From Candidatus Dormiibacterota bacterium (GTDB lineage: Bacteria; Chloroflexota; Dormibacteria; Dormibacterales; Dormibacteraceae), in the NCBI GenBank assembly GCA_955652585.1, contig CATPBF010000008.1, positions 1 through 25,252 on the forward strand: a DNA stretch of 25,252 nucleotides, given 5' to 3'. The first letter of the stretch is position 1. The number at the start of each line of letters is the position of its first letter. Made by a program: the position numbers and the translations under genes. Positions 8,045-18,524 of the stretch are shown piece after piece. The notes below the pieces were generated by a model, which searched no databases, was not told the DNA's origin, and saw only the letters and a program-made list of their open reading frames with translations.

Positions 8045-8425
8045 TCATGTCCCCGCGCGCCCATACCGATCTTCGAGCCGAACCACGTCGTCGATCTCCG
8101 GCGTCGAGACCTCGAAGATGTCCGCGTCCTCGATCGCCGTGATGCGGTGGCGCGTGCGCGGGGGGACGTGCACCGAATCGCCCTTCCGCATGCGCACCTT
8201 CTCCAGATTTCCGTCGAGGGCACCCATCTCCATGTCGACCGCGCCCTCGCTCACGAGCAGCCACTCATCCTTGCGCTCGTGGTACTGAAGCGACAGCGCC
8301 TCTCCTTTGTTGACGTGCAGGATCTTGCCCAGATAGCGGCCCGTGACCGCCCAGCGGGTCTCGTAACCCCACGGCTTGTCGACGCGCGACTCATCCGCGC
8401 GCTTGACTTTCGGCCGATCAGACAT
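8045..8425 (-). CDS. Cupin-type mannose-6-phosphate isomerase (type II PMI domain)
   Basis: The protein has 126 residues. The start is ATG (8425-8423), which overlaps the end of the phosphohexomutase gene by eight bases (ATGTCTGA), so longer upstream readings are rejected. KPWGYETRWAVTGRYLGKIL and LSLQYHERKDEWLLVSEG match the C-terminal cupin domain of bifunctional PMI/GMP enzymes. The later VPPRTRHRI supplies the second cupin motif, and the His residues should bind a divalent metal. The reaction would be fructose-6-phosphate to mannose-6-phosphate, the entry step to GDP-mannose. The partner guanylyltransferase domain is a separate gene here (9856-10917). The domain is stand-alone, and another small-molecule cupin role cannot be excluded. 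Confidence 0.85.
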   Translation of the reverse strand: MSDRPKVKRADESRVDKPWGYETRWAVTGRYLGKILHVNKGEALSLQYHERKDEWLLVSEGAVDMEMGALDGNLEKVRMRKGDSVHVPPRTRHRITAIEDADIFEVSTPEIDDVVRLEDRYGRAGT

Positions 8426-9848
8426 GGGCTCGAAGGCCGACGATGTCCTCCAACGCCGCGAGCCGCGCCTCGACCGCGCCCTGATCGGCGGCCTCCGAGT
8501 AGATGCGCACCAGGGCCTCGGTGCCGCTGGCCCGGAGCAGCACCCAGCTCCCGTCGGCGAGATAGAACTTGAAACCGTCGTCTGAGCGAATGCGTTCAAC
8601 TTTGACTCCGGCCACTTCACTTGGTTCGTGCGTCTCGAGCGTGTTCAGGATGCGTTTGCGGTCCTGGTCGTACGTCTCACGGTTGAGATGGATGTCGTGG
8701 CGCGCGTATGCGTGGGGGCCGACACGCTTCTCGAGGCCGGCCAGGATCCGCGACAAGGGTTGGCCGAGCTTCACCATCATGTCGGCAAACAACAGGCCCA
8801 CCAGGATGCCGTCTCGCTCTGGGATGTGGCCCTTGACCGCAAAGCCGCCTGATTCCTCACCGCCAAGCACAGCATCTGTCTCCATCATCTTCGGCGCCAC
8901 GTTCTTGAATCCGACCGGCACCTCGTAGACGGTCGCTCCGAACTCGGCGCCCAGTTTCTCTGCCATCGAGGTCATGTTCACCGTCTTGACCACGGGACCG
9001 ACCATGTGGCGCACATCGAACAGATAGAGCATCAGCAGCGCGAAAACCTGAAGCTGGTTGATGAAGCGACCGGTCTCGTCGATGATGCCCACGCGGTCGG
9101 CGTCGCCGTCCGTGCAGATGCAAAGGTCCTGTCCCCCACCACGCATGGTCGCGATGGTGGAGTTGATGTTGGGCGGAATCGGTTCCGGGTTGACACCTCC
9201 GAACAGCGGGTTCCGCTCGCTGTGCAGCTCGACCACCGACGTTCGGCCGCCGTCCAGTAGTTCCTTTATGTACCCGTAGCCGGATCCGAACATGCACTCG
9301 TGCACGATGCGAAGGCCGGCCGACCTGATCGCATCGAGGTCGACCATGCGCGCGATCTGCGCGTAGTAAGGCGCGCGCGGGTCATACAGGGAAACGAGGC
9401 CGGCGGACTTGCTCCGATCCGGAACAGGCACAGTCTCGAGCGCGTTGATGCGCGGCTCGAGCTGGGCGATCACGTCGCTTGACGCCGCGCTTCCCGTCTC
9501 CGACTTGAACTTGATGCCGTTGAACAGATAGGGGTTGTGGCTCGCGGTGACCACGGCGGCCCCGGTTGCCTTCCGGTCGATGACCGTCCAAGACGCCACC
9601 TGCGTCGGTGAGGGCCGATCGAAGATGAGGGTCCGTACCCCATTTGCCGCCAAGACGTCGGCCACTGTACGGGCGAAGTCCTCCGATGCAAAGCGGCAGT
9701 CGTAGCCGACCACGGCGAGCGGATCGCTCGAGAGCGAGCGCATGTACTCGGCCGCGCCCTGAGCGACGCGGCGGACGTTGGCGAATGTGAAATCGTCGGC
9801 GACGATCCCCCTCCAGCCATCGGTGCCGAACTTGATCTGATCGGCCAT
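8418..9848 (-). CDS. Phosphoglucomutase/phosphomannomutase family protein
   Basis: The protein has 476 residues and is an alpha-D-phosphohexomutase interconverting hexose-6-phosphate and hexose-1-phosphate in the cytoplasm. All four family signatures are present. The phosphoserine loop TASHNP is at residues 101-106 with Ser103. The Mg-binding loop DGDADR is at 247-252. The sugar-binding loop GGEESGG is at 329-335. The C-terminal phosphate loop RASGTEALVR is near 443-452. The ATG start (9848-9846) follows the manC stop by seven bases. Position between manC and the PMI gene argues for phosphomannomutase activity (Man-6-P to Man-1-P), but the sequence alone does not exclude phosphoglucomutase activity, which would also feed UDP-glucose for Ugd. 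Confidence 0.94.
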   Translation of the reverse strand: MADQIKFGTDGWRGIVADDFTFANVRRVAQGAAEYMRSLSSDPLAVVGYDCRFASEDFARTVADVLAANGVRTLIFDRPSPTQVASWTVIDRKATGAAVVTASHNPYLFNGIKFKSETGSAASSDVIAQLEPRINALETVPVPDRSKSAGLVSLYDPRAPYYAQIARMVDLDAIRSAGLRIVHECMFGSGYGYIKELLDGGRTSVVELHSERNPLFGGVNPEPIPPNINSTIATMRGGGQDLCICTDGDADRVGIIDETGRFINQLQVFALLMLYLFDVRHMVGPVVKTVNMTSMAEKLGAEFGATVYEVPVGFKNVAPKMMETDAVLGGEESGGFAVKGHIPERDGILVGLLFADMMVKLGQPLSRILAGLEKRVGPHAYARHDIHLNRETYDQDRKRILNTLETHEPSEVAGVKVERIRSDDGFKFYLADGSWVLLRASGTEALVRIYSEAADQGAVEARLAALEDIVGLRAHV

Positions 9849-9855
9849 CGCCGCC

Positions 9856-10913
9856 TTAAAGGTAACGGGTTTTGCGCGCCCGTCTGAGCGCGTCCACGAC
9901 CTTGTTCACATCCTGCGCGCGCGACCGGGGACACACGAGCAAGGCGTCCTCGGTGTCGACGATGATCATGTCCTCGAGTCCGATCGCCGCCACGAGCCGT
10001 TTGTCCCCGAAGACCAGGCTTCCATGTGTGTCGACCAGCACCGCCTCACCGTCGACCGAGTTGCCGTGGGCGTCTGGATGGACCCGGTCGCCGAGCTCCG
10101 CCCAGTTCCCGATATCGGCCCAATCGAAATCGCCTGGCACGAGGAGGAGGCGATCGGTCTTTTCCATGATCGTGCGGTCGATGACGTCGATCCGCAGCCG
10201 GTTGTACATGCCCGATGCCGTGGCTTCGTCACCCGCTTGGAGCGCCGCCAGCACGCGTCGAAGTGCGGCCAGCCGGGCGGGCGCATGCCGCGCCAGCTCC
10301 TCGATGAACACCGGCAGCCGCCAGGCGAACCAGGCCAGGTTCCAGTAGTAGCCACCGGCCTTCATGAACCGCCTGGCGCTGGCAAGGTCCGGCTTTTCGA
10401 TGAACTTCTTCACCCGCACCGCCCCTGACGACACCCGCCCGGGTGCATGGATGTAGCCAAGACCGGTCGACGGGAACGACGGCTTCAGTCCAACGGTGAC
10501 CAGAGAGTTCGTGCCGGCCGCTGCGCGCACAGCGCTGCGTACAGCGGCGCGCGCCTTGGGCCCACCCCTGACGACATGGTCCGCGGGCATGGCCACCATC
10601 ACGGCGTCGGGGTACCGCGCGATGAGCGTAAGTGCTGCCAGGCCATATGCGTTGGTGGTGCCGCGCGCCGAAGGCTCGAGGATCAGATGCGAGGCGTCCA
10701 TCTCGGGCAGAACGGCTTCGATGATCTCGCGCTGACGCATCTCGGTAAGGACGAAAACCTCGTCGCCGACCGCCCGCGCCCGCTCGTATGTCTCCCGCAA
10801 AAGCGGGCGGCCGCGCTCGCCGAGCGGAAGGACGTGCTTAGGCGTCGAGCGGCGCGATCGCGGCCATAATCTCGTCCCCGCCCCGCCGGCGGGGATGACT
10901 ACGAGCGTCTTTC

Positions 10914-10917
<4 letters not shown>
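9856..10917 (-). CDS. manC: Mannose-1-phosphate guanylyltransferase
   Basis: The protein has 353 residues and transfers GMP from GTP to mannose-1-phosphate, giving GDP-mannose. The nucleotidyltransferase signature GGAGTRLWPRSRRSTPKHVL is at about residues 11-30. FIEKPD, YYWNLAWFAW and the aspartate-bearing GDFDWADIGNW segment follow, all typical of the ManC class. I place the start at TTG 10917, which overlaps the metK stop in TTGA and directly precedes the RKTLVVIPAGGAG strand. An ATG at 10962 would add 15 residues and overlap metK by 49 bases. The enzyme lacks the C-terminal isomerase domain of bifunctional ManC; that cupin is a separate gene two genes downstream. Confidence 0.93.
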
Positions 10918-12056
<1,139 letters not shown>

Positions 12057-12078
12057 GAACTGGTCCTCCTTTGAATCT

Positions 12079-12146
12079 CCCGCGCCGGCAAGGCCAGGCC
12101 TCTGTGCGGGCCCGTCCCCAAGCGCCAGGTTCATACCTCTGGGACG
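12079..12146 (-). promoter_or_regulatory. Foldable 5' leader of metK
   Basis: Read on the minus strand, the leader can form two nested hairpins. The first has an outer stem CGTCCC/GGGACG (12141-12146 with 12113-12118) enclosing AGGT-ATGA-ACCT (12127-12138). The second has CCCGC/GCGGG (12106-12110 with 12079-12083) enclosing AGGC-CTG-GCCT (12091-12101). The Shine-Dalgarno sequence at 12065-12071 follows directly. I do not recognise a known SAM riboswitch core in it. GC-rich DNA folds easily, so this is only a candidate regulatory RNA. Confidence 0.25.
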
Positions 12147-12150
12147 ACAG

Positions 12151-12180
12151 AAATATAACCCCCGCCCCATCGGGGAGGGG
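12151..12180 (-). terminator. Terminator-like hairpin between the patatin gene and metK
   Basis: On the minus strand CCCCTCCCC-GAT-GGGGCGGGG (12180-12160) forms two four-base stem blocks separated by one mismatch, with a three-base loop. G and then the A/T-rich TTATATTT (12158-12151) follow. It lies 38 bases past the stop of the patatin-like gene and before the metK leader. This suggests a transcription end for the GT4-to-patatin block. It is also part of the short repeat copy. Confidence 0.45.
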
Positions 12181-12196
12181 TCTCGAGAGGGGCGTG
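12151..12196. repeat. GC-rich palindromic intergenic repeat, short copy
   Basis: It shares CCCCATCGGGG (12165-12175) with its G/A-rich flank, and the terminal GAGAGGGGCGTG (12185-12196), with the long copy at 7871-8030. It has the same order and orientation but lacks the internal roughly 100 bases. An A/T-rich patch (aaatataa here, gtttat there) precedes both. Two copies in 4.3 kb, each in a gap of the same minus-strand gene series, suggest a dispersed element. Confidence 0.5.
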
Positions 12197-12217
12197 AGTG
12201 GCATAAAAGAAGCGGTG

Positions 12218-13102
12218 TTAGGTTTCGCGCAGCTCCAGGTAGTGGATGCCCGAGTGACGCATGAACCTCGAGCCCCTCTGGGCCAGCAGTGCCCCGGTGG
12301 CCGCGCGTGCGGCTTCCACCACGGAGTCGATGTGCTTCCGTTCCATCTCCCAGGTCGCGGTCGGCGCCGTGATCGGACACAGGACGGTGATGCGCGCGCG
12401 ATCGCGTAAGCGCTCGTAGTCGCTGAGCATCTGGTGGTGCAAGGCGAGCTGAAGAGTGCGTGCGATCAACTCCGACCAGGTGGTGGGCGCCTTCTCGTTC
12501 TCACCACCCGCCATGAGGCTGATCGCGAGGATCTCCTTGGCGCCGTCATCGACCGCGATGTCGAGCGGGGTGTTGTCGACGATCCCGCCGTCCATGTGCT
12601 CCCGCCCGTCGATCCGGACCGAGGGAAACACACCGGGGATGGCTGTGGATGCGAGCAAGGCCGGGGTCAAGGCCCCCGCGCGGAACACGGCCGGCTTGCC
12701 GGCATTGAGGTCGGTGGCGACGATCGCCAGCGGGAGCCGCATCTGCTCGAAGGTCGTGATGCCGGTCAGGGCTTGCGCCCGCTCGACCAGACGGCGGACG
12801 TTGTCCTGGGGCAGGGCGCTCACCTGGCCGCGACGCAGGCCTGACAGGATCACGCCGAGCGGGTGGGCATGGAAGACCTCCAGGGCCTGCCGGGACATCC
12901 AGAGCTCCCGCAGCATCATCACTCCGGCCTGGGACGGGTAGGCGGCGATGCAGCTCCCGTTCAGGGCGCCGACGCTGACCGCGACCATCGCGACCGGGGG
13001 CTCCACGCCGGCCTCGAACAGCGCTTGGAGCACTCCAACCTGGGCGGCGCCGCGAGCGCCGCCCCCGCCCAGCACCCACGTGCGCCGAGCGGGCCCGAAC
13101 AC
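12218..13102 (-). CDS. Patatin-like phospholipase family protein
   Basis: The protein has 294 residues and is a predicted lipid acyl hydrolase with a Ser-Asp dyad. The oxyanion loop LGGGGARG is at residues 11-18. The nucleophile elbow reads AVSVG with Ser43, so the first Gly of the usual GXSXG is Ala. The Asp of the DGG motif is Asp171 (HMDGGIVDNTPLD). The layout matches bacterial RssA/YlbK-like patatins. The GTG start (13102-13100) is three bases beyond the ahcY stop, so the gene is cotranscribed with ahcY. No signal peptide is seen, hence a cytoplasmic or membrane-associated enzyme. The substrate is unknown, and why it sits among SAM-cycle genes is not evident. Confidence 0.88.
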   Translation of the reverse strand: MFGPARRTWVLGGGGARGAAQVGVLQALFEAGVEPPVAMVAVSVGALNGSCIAAYPSQAGVMMLRELWMSRQALEVFHAHPLGVILSGLRRGQVSALPQDNVRRLVERAQALTGITTFEQMRLPLAIVATDLNAGKPAVFRAGALTPALLASTAIPGVFPSVRIDGREHMDGGIVDNTPLDIAVDDGAKEILAISLMAGGENEKAPTTWSELIARTLQLALHHQMLSDYERLRDRARITVLCPITAPTATWEMERKHIDSVVEAARAATGALLAQRGSRFMRHSGIHYLELRET

Positions 13103-13105
13103 TTG

Positions 13106-14377
13106 CTAGGTTCCTTCCTCCCAAGAATTGAGGTAGCGCTCTTGCTCCTCGGTGAGGGTGTCGATCGCGATCCCCATGGCGTGCAGCTTGAGCTGCGCGA
13201 CCTCTTTGTCGATCTCGTCGGGCACGTCGTAGACGCGCTTCTCGAGCTTGGCAGCGTTGGCTGCGATGTACGCGGCGCAAAGGGCCTGGTTCGCGAAGCT
13301 CATGTCCATAACCGCGGCCGGGTGACCCTCGGCTGCCGCCAGGTTGATGAGGCGGCCCTCCGCGAGCACATGCAGGCGGCGGCCATCTCGCAGCTTGTAT
13401 TCCTGCACCGCCGGGCGCACCTGGCGCACGCCAGTAGCCATCTCGTCGAGTGCCTTGAGGTTGATCTCGGAATTGAAGTGGCCTGAGTTGGCCAATATGA
13501 CGCCGTCCTTCATCCCTTCGAAGTGCTTGCGATCGAGGACGTTTACGTCGCCGGTGACGGTGACGAAGATGTCGCCTTCGCGCGCGGCCTCGTCCATCTT
13601 CATGACCCGAAATCCATCCATCGCCGCTTCCAGCGCCTTTACCGAATCCACCTCGGTGATGACGACATCCGCGCCGTGGCCCTTGGCCCGCGATGCCAGT
13701 CCACGACCGACCCAGCCGTAGCCGGCGATGACGAATGTCTTGCCGGCGAGCAGCACGTTGGTGGCGCGGATGATGCCGTCGATGGTCGATTGGCCGGTGC
13801 CGTACCGGTTGTCGAACATGTGCTTCGTGTCGGCTTCGTTGACCGCGACGATCGGGTAGCGCAGCACGCCGCGATCCGCCATGGCGCGGAGCCTGATCAC
13901 GCCTGTGGTGGTCTCCTCGGTGCCTCCGATGACTTCGGCCAGCTGCTCCTTGCGTTCCTTGTGAAGTCGGGATACCAGGTCGGCTCCGTCATCCATCGTC
14001 ATCGTCGGATGGTGGTCGAGAACCGCATCTATGTGTTGGTAGTAGGTGTCGTTGTCCTCGCCGCGAATCGCGTACGTCTTGATCCCGTGCTGCGATGTGA
14101 GGGCGGCGGCCACCGCATCGTTGGTCGAAAGTGGATTGGATGCGCAAAGCGCCAGGTCGGCGCCGCCCGCCTTGAGGGTCAGCATCAGGTTGGCGGTCTC
14201 GCTCGTCACATGGAGGCACGCGGCCAGCTTCAAGCCCTTCAGCGGCTGCTCCTTGATGAATCGCTGCCGTATCAGCGTGAGCACCGGCATCTCTCTCGCC
14301 GCCCAATCGATGAGGTCCTGTCCCTCAGCGGCCAGCTTCAGGTCCTTGACGTCACTGCCCTTTGCGCTAACTTTCAA
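13106..14377 (-). CDS. ahcY: Adenosylhomocysteinase (S-adenosylhomocysteine hydrolase)
   Basis: The protein has 423 residues and cleaves S-adenosylhomocysteine to adenosine and homocysteine, removing the inhibitory product of methyltransferases. Substrate-domain motifs are HVTSETANL, ASNPLSTND, GEDNDTYY and EETTTGV. The NAD-binding Rossmann loop is VIAGYGWVGRG, followed by the acidic ITEVD. NSGHFNSEI and the C-terminal tail ending in tyrosine-containing ERYLNSWEEGT complete the family. The start is TTG (14377-14375), with AAGGAG at 14387-14392 somewhat far upstream. It lies 15 bases downstream of apt and three bases before the patatin-like gene. With metK it forms the activated methyl cycle, and apt may recycle adenine derived from it. 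Confidence 0.96.
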   Translation of the reverse strand: MKVSAKGSDVKDLKLAAEGQDLIDWAAREMPVLTLIRQRFIKEQPLKGLKLAACLHVTSETANLMLTLKAGGADLALCASNPLSTNDAVAAALTSQHGIKTYAIRGEDNDTYYQHIDAVLDHHPTMTMDDGADLVSRLHKERKEQLAEVIGGTEETTTGVIRLRAMADRGVLRYPIVAVNEADTKHMFDNRYGTGQSTIDGIIRATNVLLAGKTFVIAGYGWVGRGLASRAKGHGADVVITEVDSVKALEAAMDGFRVMKMDEAAREGDIFVTVTGDVNVLDRKHFEGMKDGVILANSGHFNSEINLKALDEMATGVRQVRPAVQEYKLRDGRRLHVLAEGRLINLAAAEGHPAAVMDMSFANQALCAAYIAANAAKLEKRVYDVPDEIDKEVAQLKLHAMGIAIDTLTEEQERYLNSWEEGT

Positions 14378-14392
14378 AAGAGACTCTTCTCC

Positions 14393-14928
14393 TTAGTAAA
14401 CAAGCTCGCTCACAACCTCGATGCCCTGCAACCGCTCGCGTCCTTTGAGGAAGCTCAGCTCGATGAGAACGTGGACGCCGAGCACCTCGCCACCCAGCTT
14501 GCGGATCAACTCGGTGGCGGCGGCGGCCGTGCCTCCGGTGGCCAGCACATCATCCACGATCAGCACGGTCTGGCCGGGCCGCACCGCGTCCTCGTGGATC
14601 TGGAGCTGGTCGGTTCCATACTCGAGCTGGTAGTCCTGGCTGATGGTCTTCCAGGGCAGCTTACCCGGCTTGCGGATGGGCACGAACCCCGCTCCCAGCC
14701 CAAGGGCGACGGCGCCGCCCGGGATGAACCCTCGCGCCTCGATCGCCGTGACCACGTCGGGCGGGCGGTGCACCCAGTGGCTGCACACCTTCTCGACCAT
14801 GCCTTTGAACATGACCTTGTCCGCCAGCAACGGGGTGATGTCCTTGAAGACTATCCCGGGCTGCGGGAAGTCGGGGACATCGCGGATCAGCCGGCGCAGG
14901 TGCTCTTCGGTCAGCCGGGTGTTTCCAC

Positions 14929-14932
<4 letters not shown>
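14393..14932 (-). CDS. apt: Adenine phosphoribosyltransferase
   Basis: The protein has 179 residues and forms AMP from adenine and PRPP (purine salvage). Diagnostic parts are the N-terminal IRDVPDFPQPGIVFKDITPL, EARGFIPGGAVAL, the flexible-loop region KPGKLPWKT, and the PRPP-binding VLIVDDVLATGGT. Length is standard. The ATG (14932-14930) overlaps the uxs stop as ATGA, so it is coupled to a nucleotide-sugar gene on one side and followed closely by ahcY on the other. Placement next to ahcY fits purine recovery from the methyl cycle, although AhcY releases adenosine, not adenine. Confidence 0.96.
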
Positions 14933-15900
<968 letters not shown>

Positions 15901-16381
15901 GGCCGCGCATGACGGCGGGGTCGTAGATGTTGCGACCGTCGACGATCACGGGGCGGCGCATCGAAGCCTTCACACGGGCCATGTCGAGGTGGCGAAACTC
16001 GTTCCACTCCGTGACCACGACCACCGCGTCGGCGCCGGCAGCCACTGCATAAGCGTCCTTGGCGTACTCGACCGCGGGCAGCTTGACGCGCGCGCCTTCC
16101 ATCGCCGCGGGATCATAAGCGCGCACGTGCGCGCCGGCGGCAAGCAGGACCCTGGCGATGTCCAGGCTTGGCGCCTCGCGAAGGTCGTCGGTGTTGGGCT
16201 TGAATGCCAGGCCGAGCAGCCCGATGACCTTCTCGTCGAGCTCTTCAAGGCAGTCTCGCAGCTTGTCGATGACGAGCATGCGCTGATCGCGATTGATGTC
16301 CATCACGGCATTGAGCAGCTCGGGGTGATAGTCGAAACGCTCGGCGAGAGCGGCCAGCGCTTTGACGTCTTTTGGAAAGCA

Positions 16382-17734
16382 GTTGTGCGTGACCAGGCCG
16401 CCGGTCGTAACGAAGGTGTGTGCGCCCGGAACTTCGAGGGAGTAGACCGCCCCAGCGAACGGGCGCCGATTGACGCCGACTACACGAACCCAGGCTGTGT
16501 GGACTCCCTCGCGTCGGTATCCCGTAGGCGCGATGCCCTTGTTCTGCTGACTTATCGAATCGATAATTGCCTGACGGTCGCGCTCGGGAACGAGGTCCAG
16601 AAGACACTCAACCTGGCCGGCCCCGGAGATCCTTACCCAGTAGGTGTCTCGGGTCGATTTGGCGGTGCGACCTACCCGGACCGAGGCGACCACCCCGATA
16701 TCCGCGAGAAGGCGAAGCAGCCCGTCGGCGAGCTCTCGGCTTGTAGTGCCACTCTCGAGAATTACGCTTGGTCCGCCTCGGACATAACTCCAGCTGCCGT
16801 CCCCCAGCCAGTAGCCGGCCAGCAGAGCCCGCTTGTGCTCCACTGGCTCAGGCCAGATGTGATCCGGAAGACGCTGCTCGTAGCAGTTCCTTCCGAGCTT
16901 CATAACACCGAGCCAGAAACCTGCGAGGATGCGGGACGAGATCACAACAGATGTTGTGGTCGGAAGGTGCCGAACATCGACCTTGACACCGTGCGACGAC
17001 CAGAAGCCGCGCACCTCTTCGACGAGATCCTCCTCACCGTGATGGTTGAAAGACCAGTGCACGCGCTCGCGCCGGCCATCCCTGGAGACATGCCCCTCGG
17101 CGAGGTACAGTCCCACAACTCGCCAGAAGGCCGAAGTGGACTCCATGTGCAGGGGGACCGCGGTGCCGTTCCTGGCTGTTTTGAAGGTTGCTCCTTCGAT
17201 CGGCAGGCCGAGTTCGTCAAGCTCGACGAGGCGGAGTGCCCCGGATCGCATCACGTCGTGGGATCGTGCGAACGCGAGTACGGGCCGAAGGTCCCGCGCC
17301 TGGGTGCCGTCTAGCACGCTTGGTGTCGGCCTGACAATTACATCCGCGCGCTCCAGCTCGGCCGCAGCCAGACCATCAAGTAGATTGAAGTGAGCGACCG
17401 GCTCGCCCGCCTCTGATGCTTCCACCGCTACGGGGAGCCAGTCCTTGGTGGTCAACTGGCTCGCCAGCTTGACGCCATCTTGCGTCGAGAAGGGATGGTC
17501 GGGCGTGCAGAGGACCCGCCTCCCCATCTTCGTGCGGACCTCGAGGATTTCGCCCTCGAACGGTCTCATGGTGGCCGTGCTCACGGGCTGGAAACCCACC
17601 GAGCCTGTATCGGACCGCCATGAAAGGACTTCCGTCTTTTCGCTCGGCTCGAAGTTGCCGAAGACCTGTGCGAGTCGGGTCAAACTCACCTGGCCACGAC
17701 GGCGCACCAAGACGGTTTCCTCTCCCACAAGACA
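16382..17734 (-). other. Intein with LAGLIDADG homing endonuclease, inserted in ugd
   Basis: It covers residues 261-711 of the precursor (451 residues). Splicing blocks are recognisable. Block A is CLVGEETVLVRRRG with Cys1. Block B is VLCTPDHPFST with the T-x-x-H pair (T337, H340). Block F is AGAVYSLEVPGAHTFVTT. Block G is GGLVTHN with penultimate His710 and terminal Asn711, followed by Cys+1 (712). The endonuclease core has LAGLIDADG helices VVGLYLAEGHV (Glu473) and LLAGYWLGDGSW (Asp572), a block-D-like stretch RNCYEQRLPDHIW, and block-H-like LLRLLADIGVVA. Both acidic metal ligands are present, so the endonuclease looks complete. Block F has Ser where Asp is usual (VYSLEV rather than VYDLEV). 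It is a class 1 intein by residues. Base composition does not differ from the flanks by eye. Confidence 0.95.
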
Positions 17735-18524
17735 GGAACCACCCCAGCCAATGCCGACGTCGAGGTAGCTCGGCCCGATGCGCTTGTCGAGCCCCATCCC
17801 CTCGGCCACGAGCTTGGCATCGGCGCCGACGCGCTCGCAAATACGTGCGATCTCGTTGATGAATGAGATGCGCGCGGCCAGGAACGCATTCGACGCGTAC
17901 TTGACCATCTCCGCGGTGTAGATGTTTGGCGTGATGAGAATGTGCGCTTGCAGGGGCTCGTAGAGCTTCGCCACCTTCTCCGCCGCGCTGCGATCGTGGC
18001 CTCCGATCACAACCCGGTCCGGGTGCATGAAGTCCTGGATCGCGGAACCCTCACGCAGGAACTCTGGATTGGAGACCACGTCGGCCTTGTGCTTGTGATT
18101 GCGCTTGCTGATGACTCGGGACACCATGTCCCCGGTGAGGGGCGGCACCGTCGATTTGTTGACGACCACGAGCGGCCCATCCATGGAGTCGGCGATCGAA
18201 CCCGCTGCGGACTCGACGAATGAGAGGTCGGCCTCACCACCCTCGCCCTCTGGAGTGCTGACGGCGATGATGGCGTACTCGGCGCCCGGCACCGCGTCCT
18301 CGTACGACGAGGTGAACGTCAGCCTCTTGGCCTTGATGTTGCGCTCGACCAGCTCGCTCAAACCCGGCTCGTAGAAGGGGACGTGGTTGCGCAGGAGCTG
18401 GGCGACCTTCTCGCGGTTGGTGTCGACGACGATCACGTCATTGCCGAGATCCGCCAGGCAAGCGGCCGTGGTCAGGCCGACGTAGCCGGCGCCGATGACT
18501 GCAACCCTGGACAAAGCGGGCCGA

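Noticed and set aside
12057..12380. N-terminal extension of metK from upstream in-frame starts
   Set aside because: The strong Shine-Dalgarno sequence at 12065-12071 and the conserved FTSESVTEGHPDK start both point to ATG 12056. The extension is not MetK-like and crosses the repeat.
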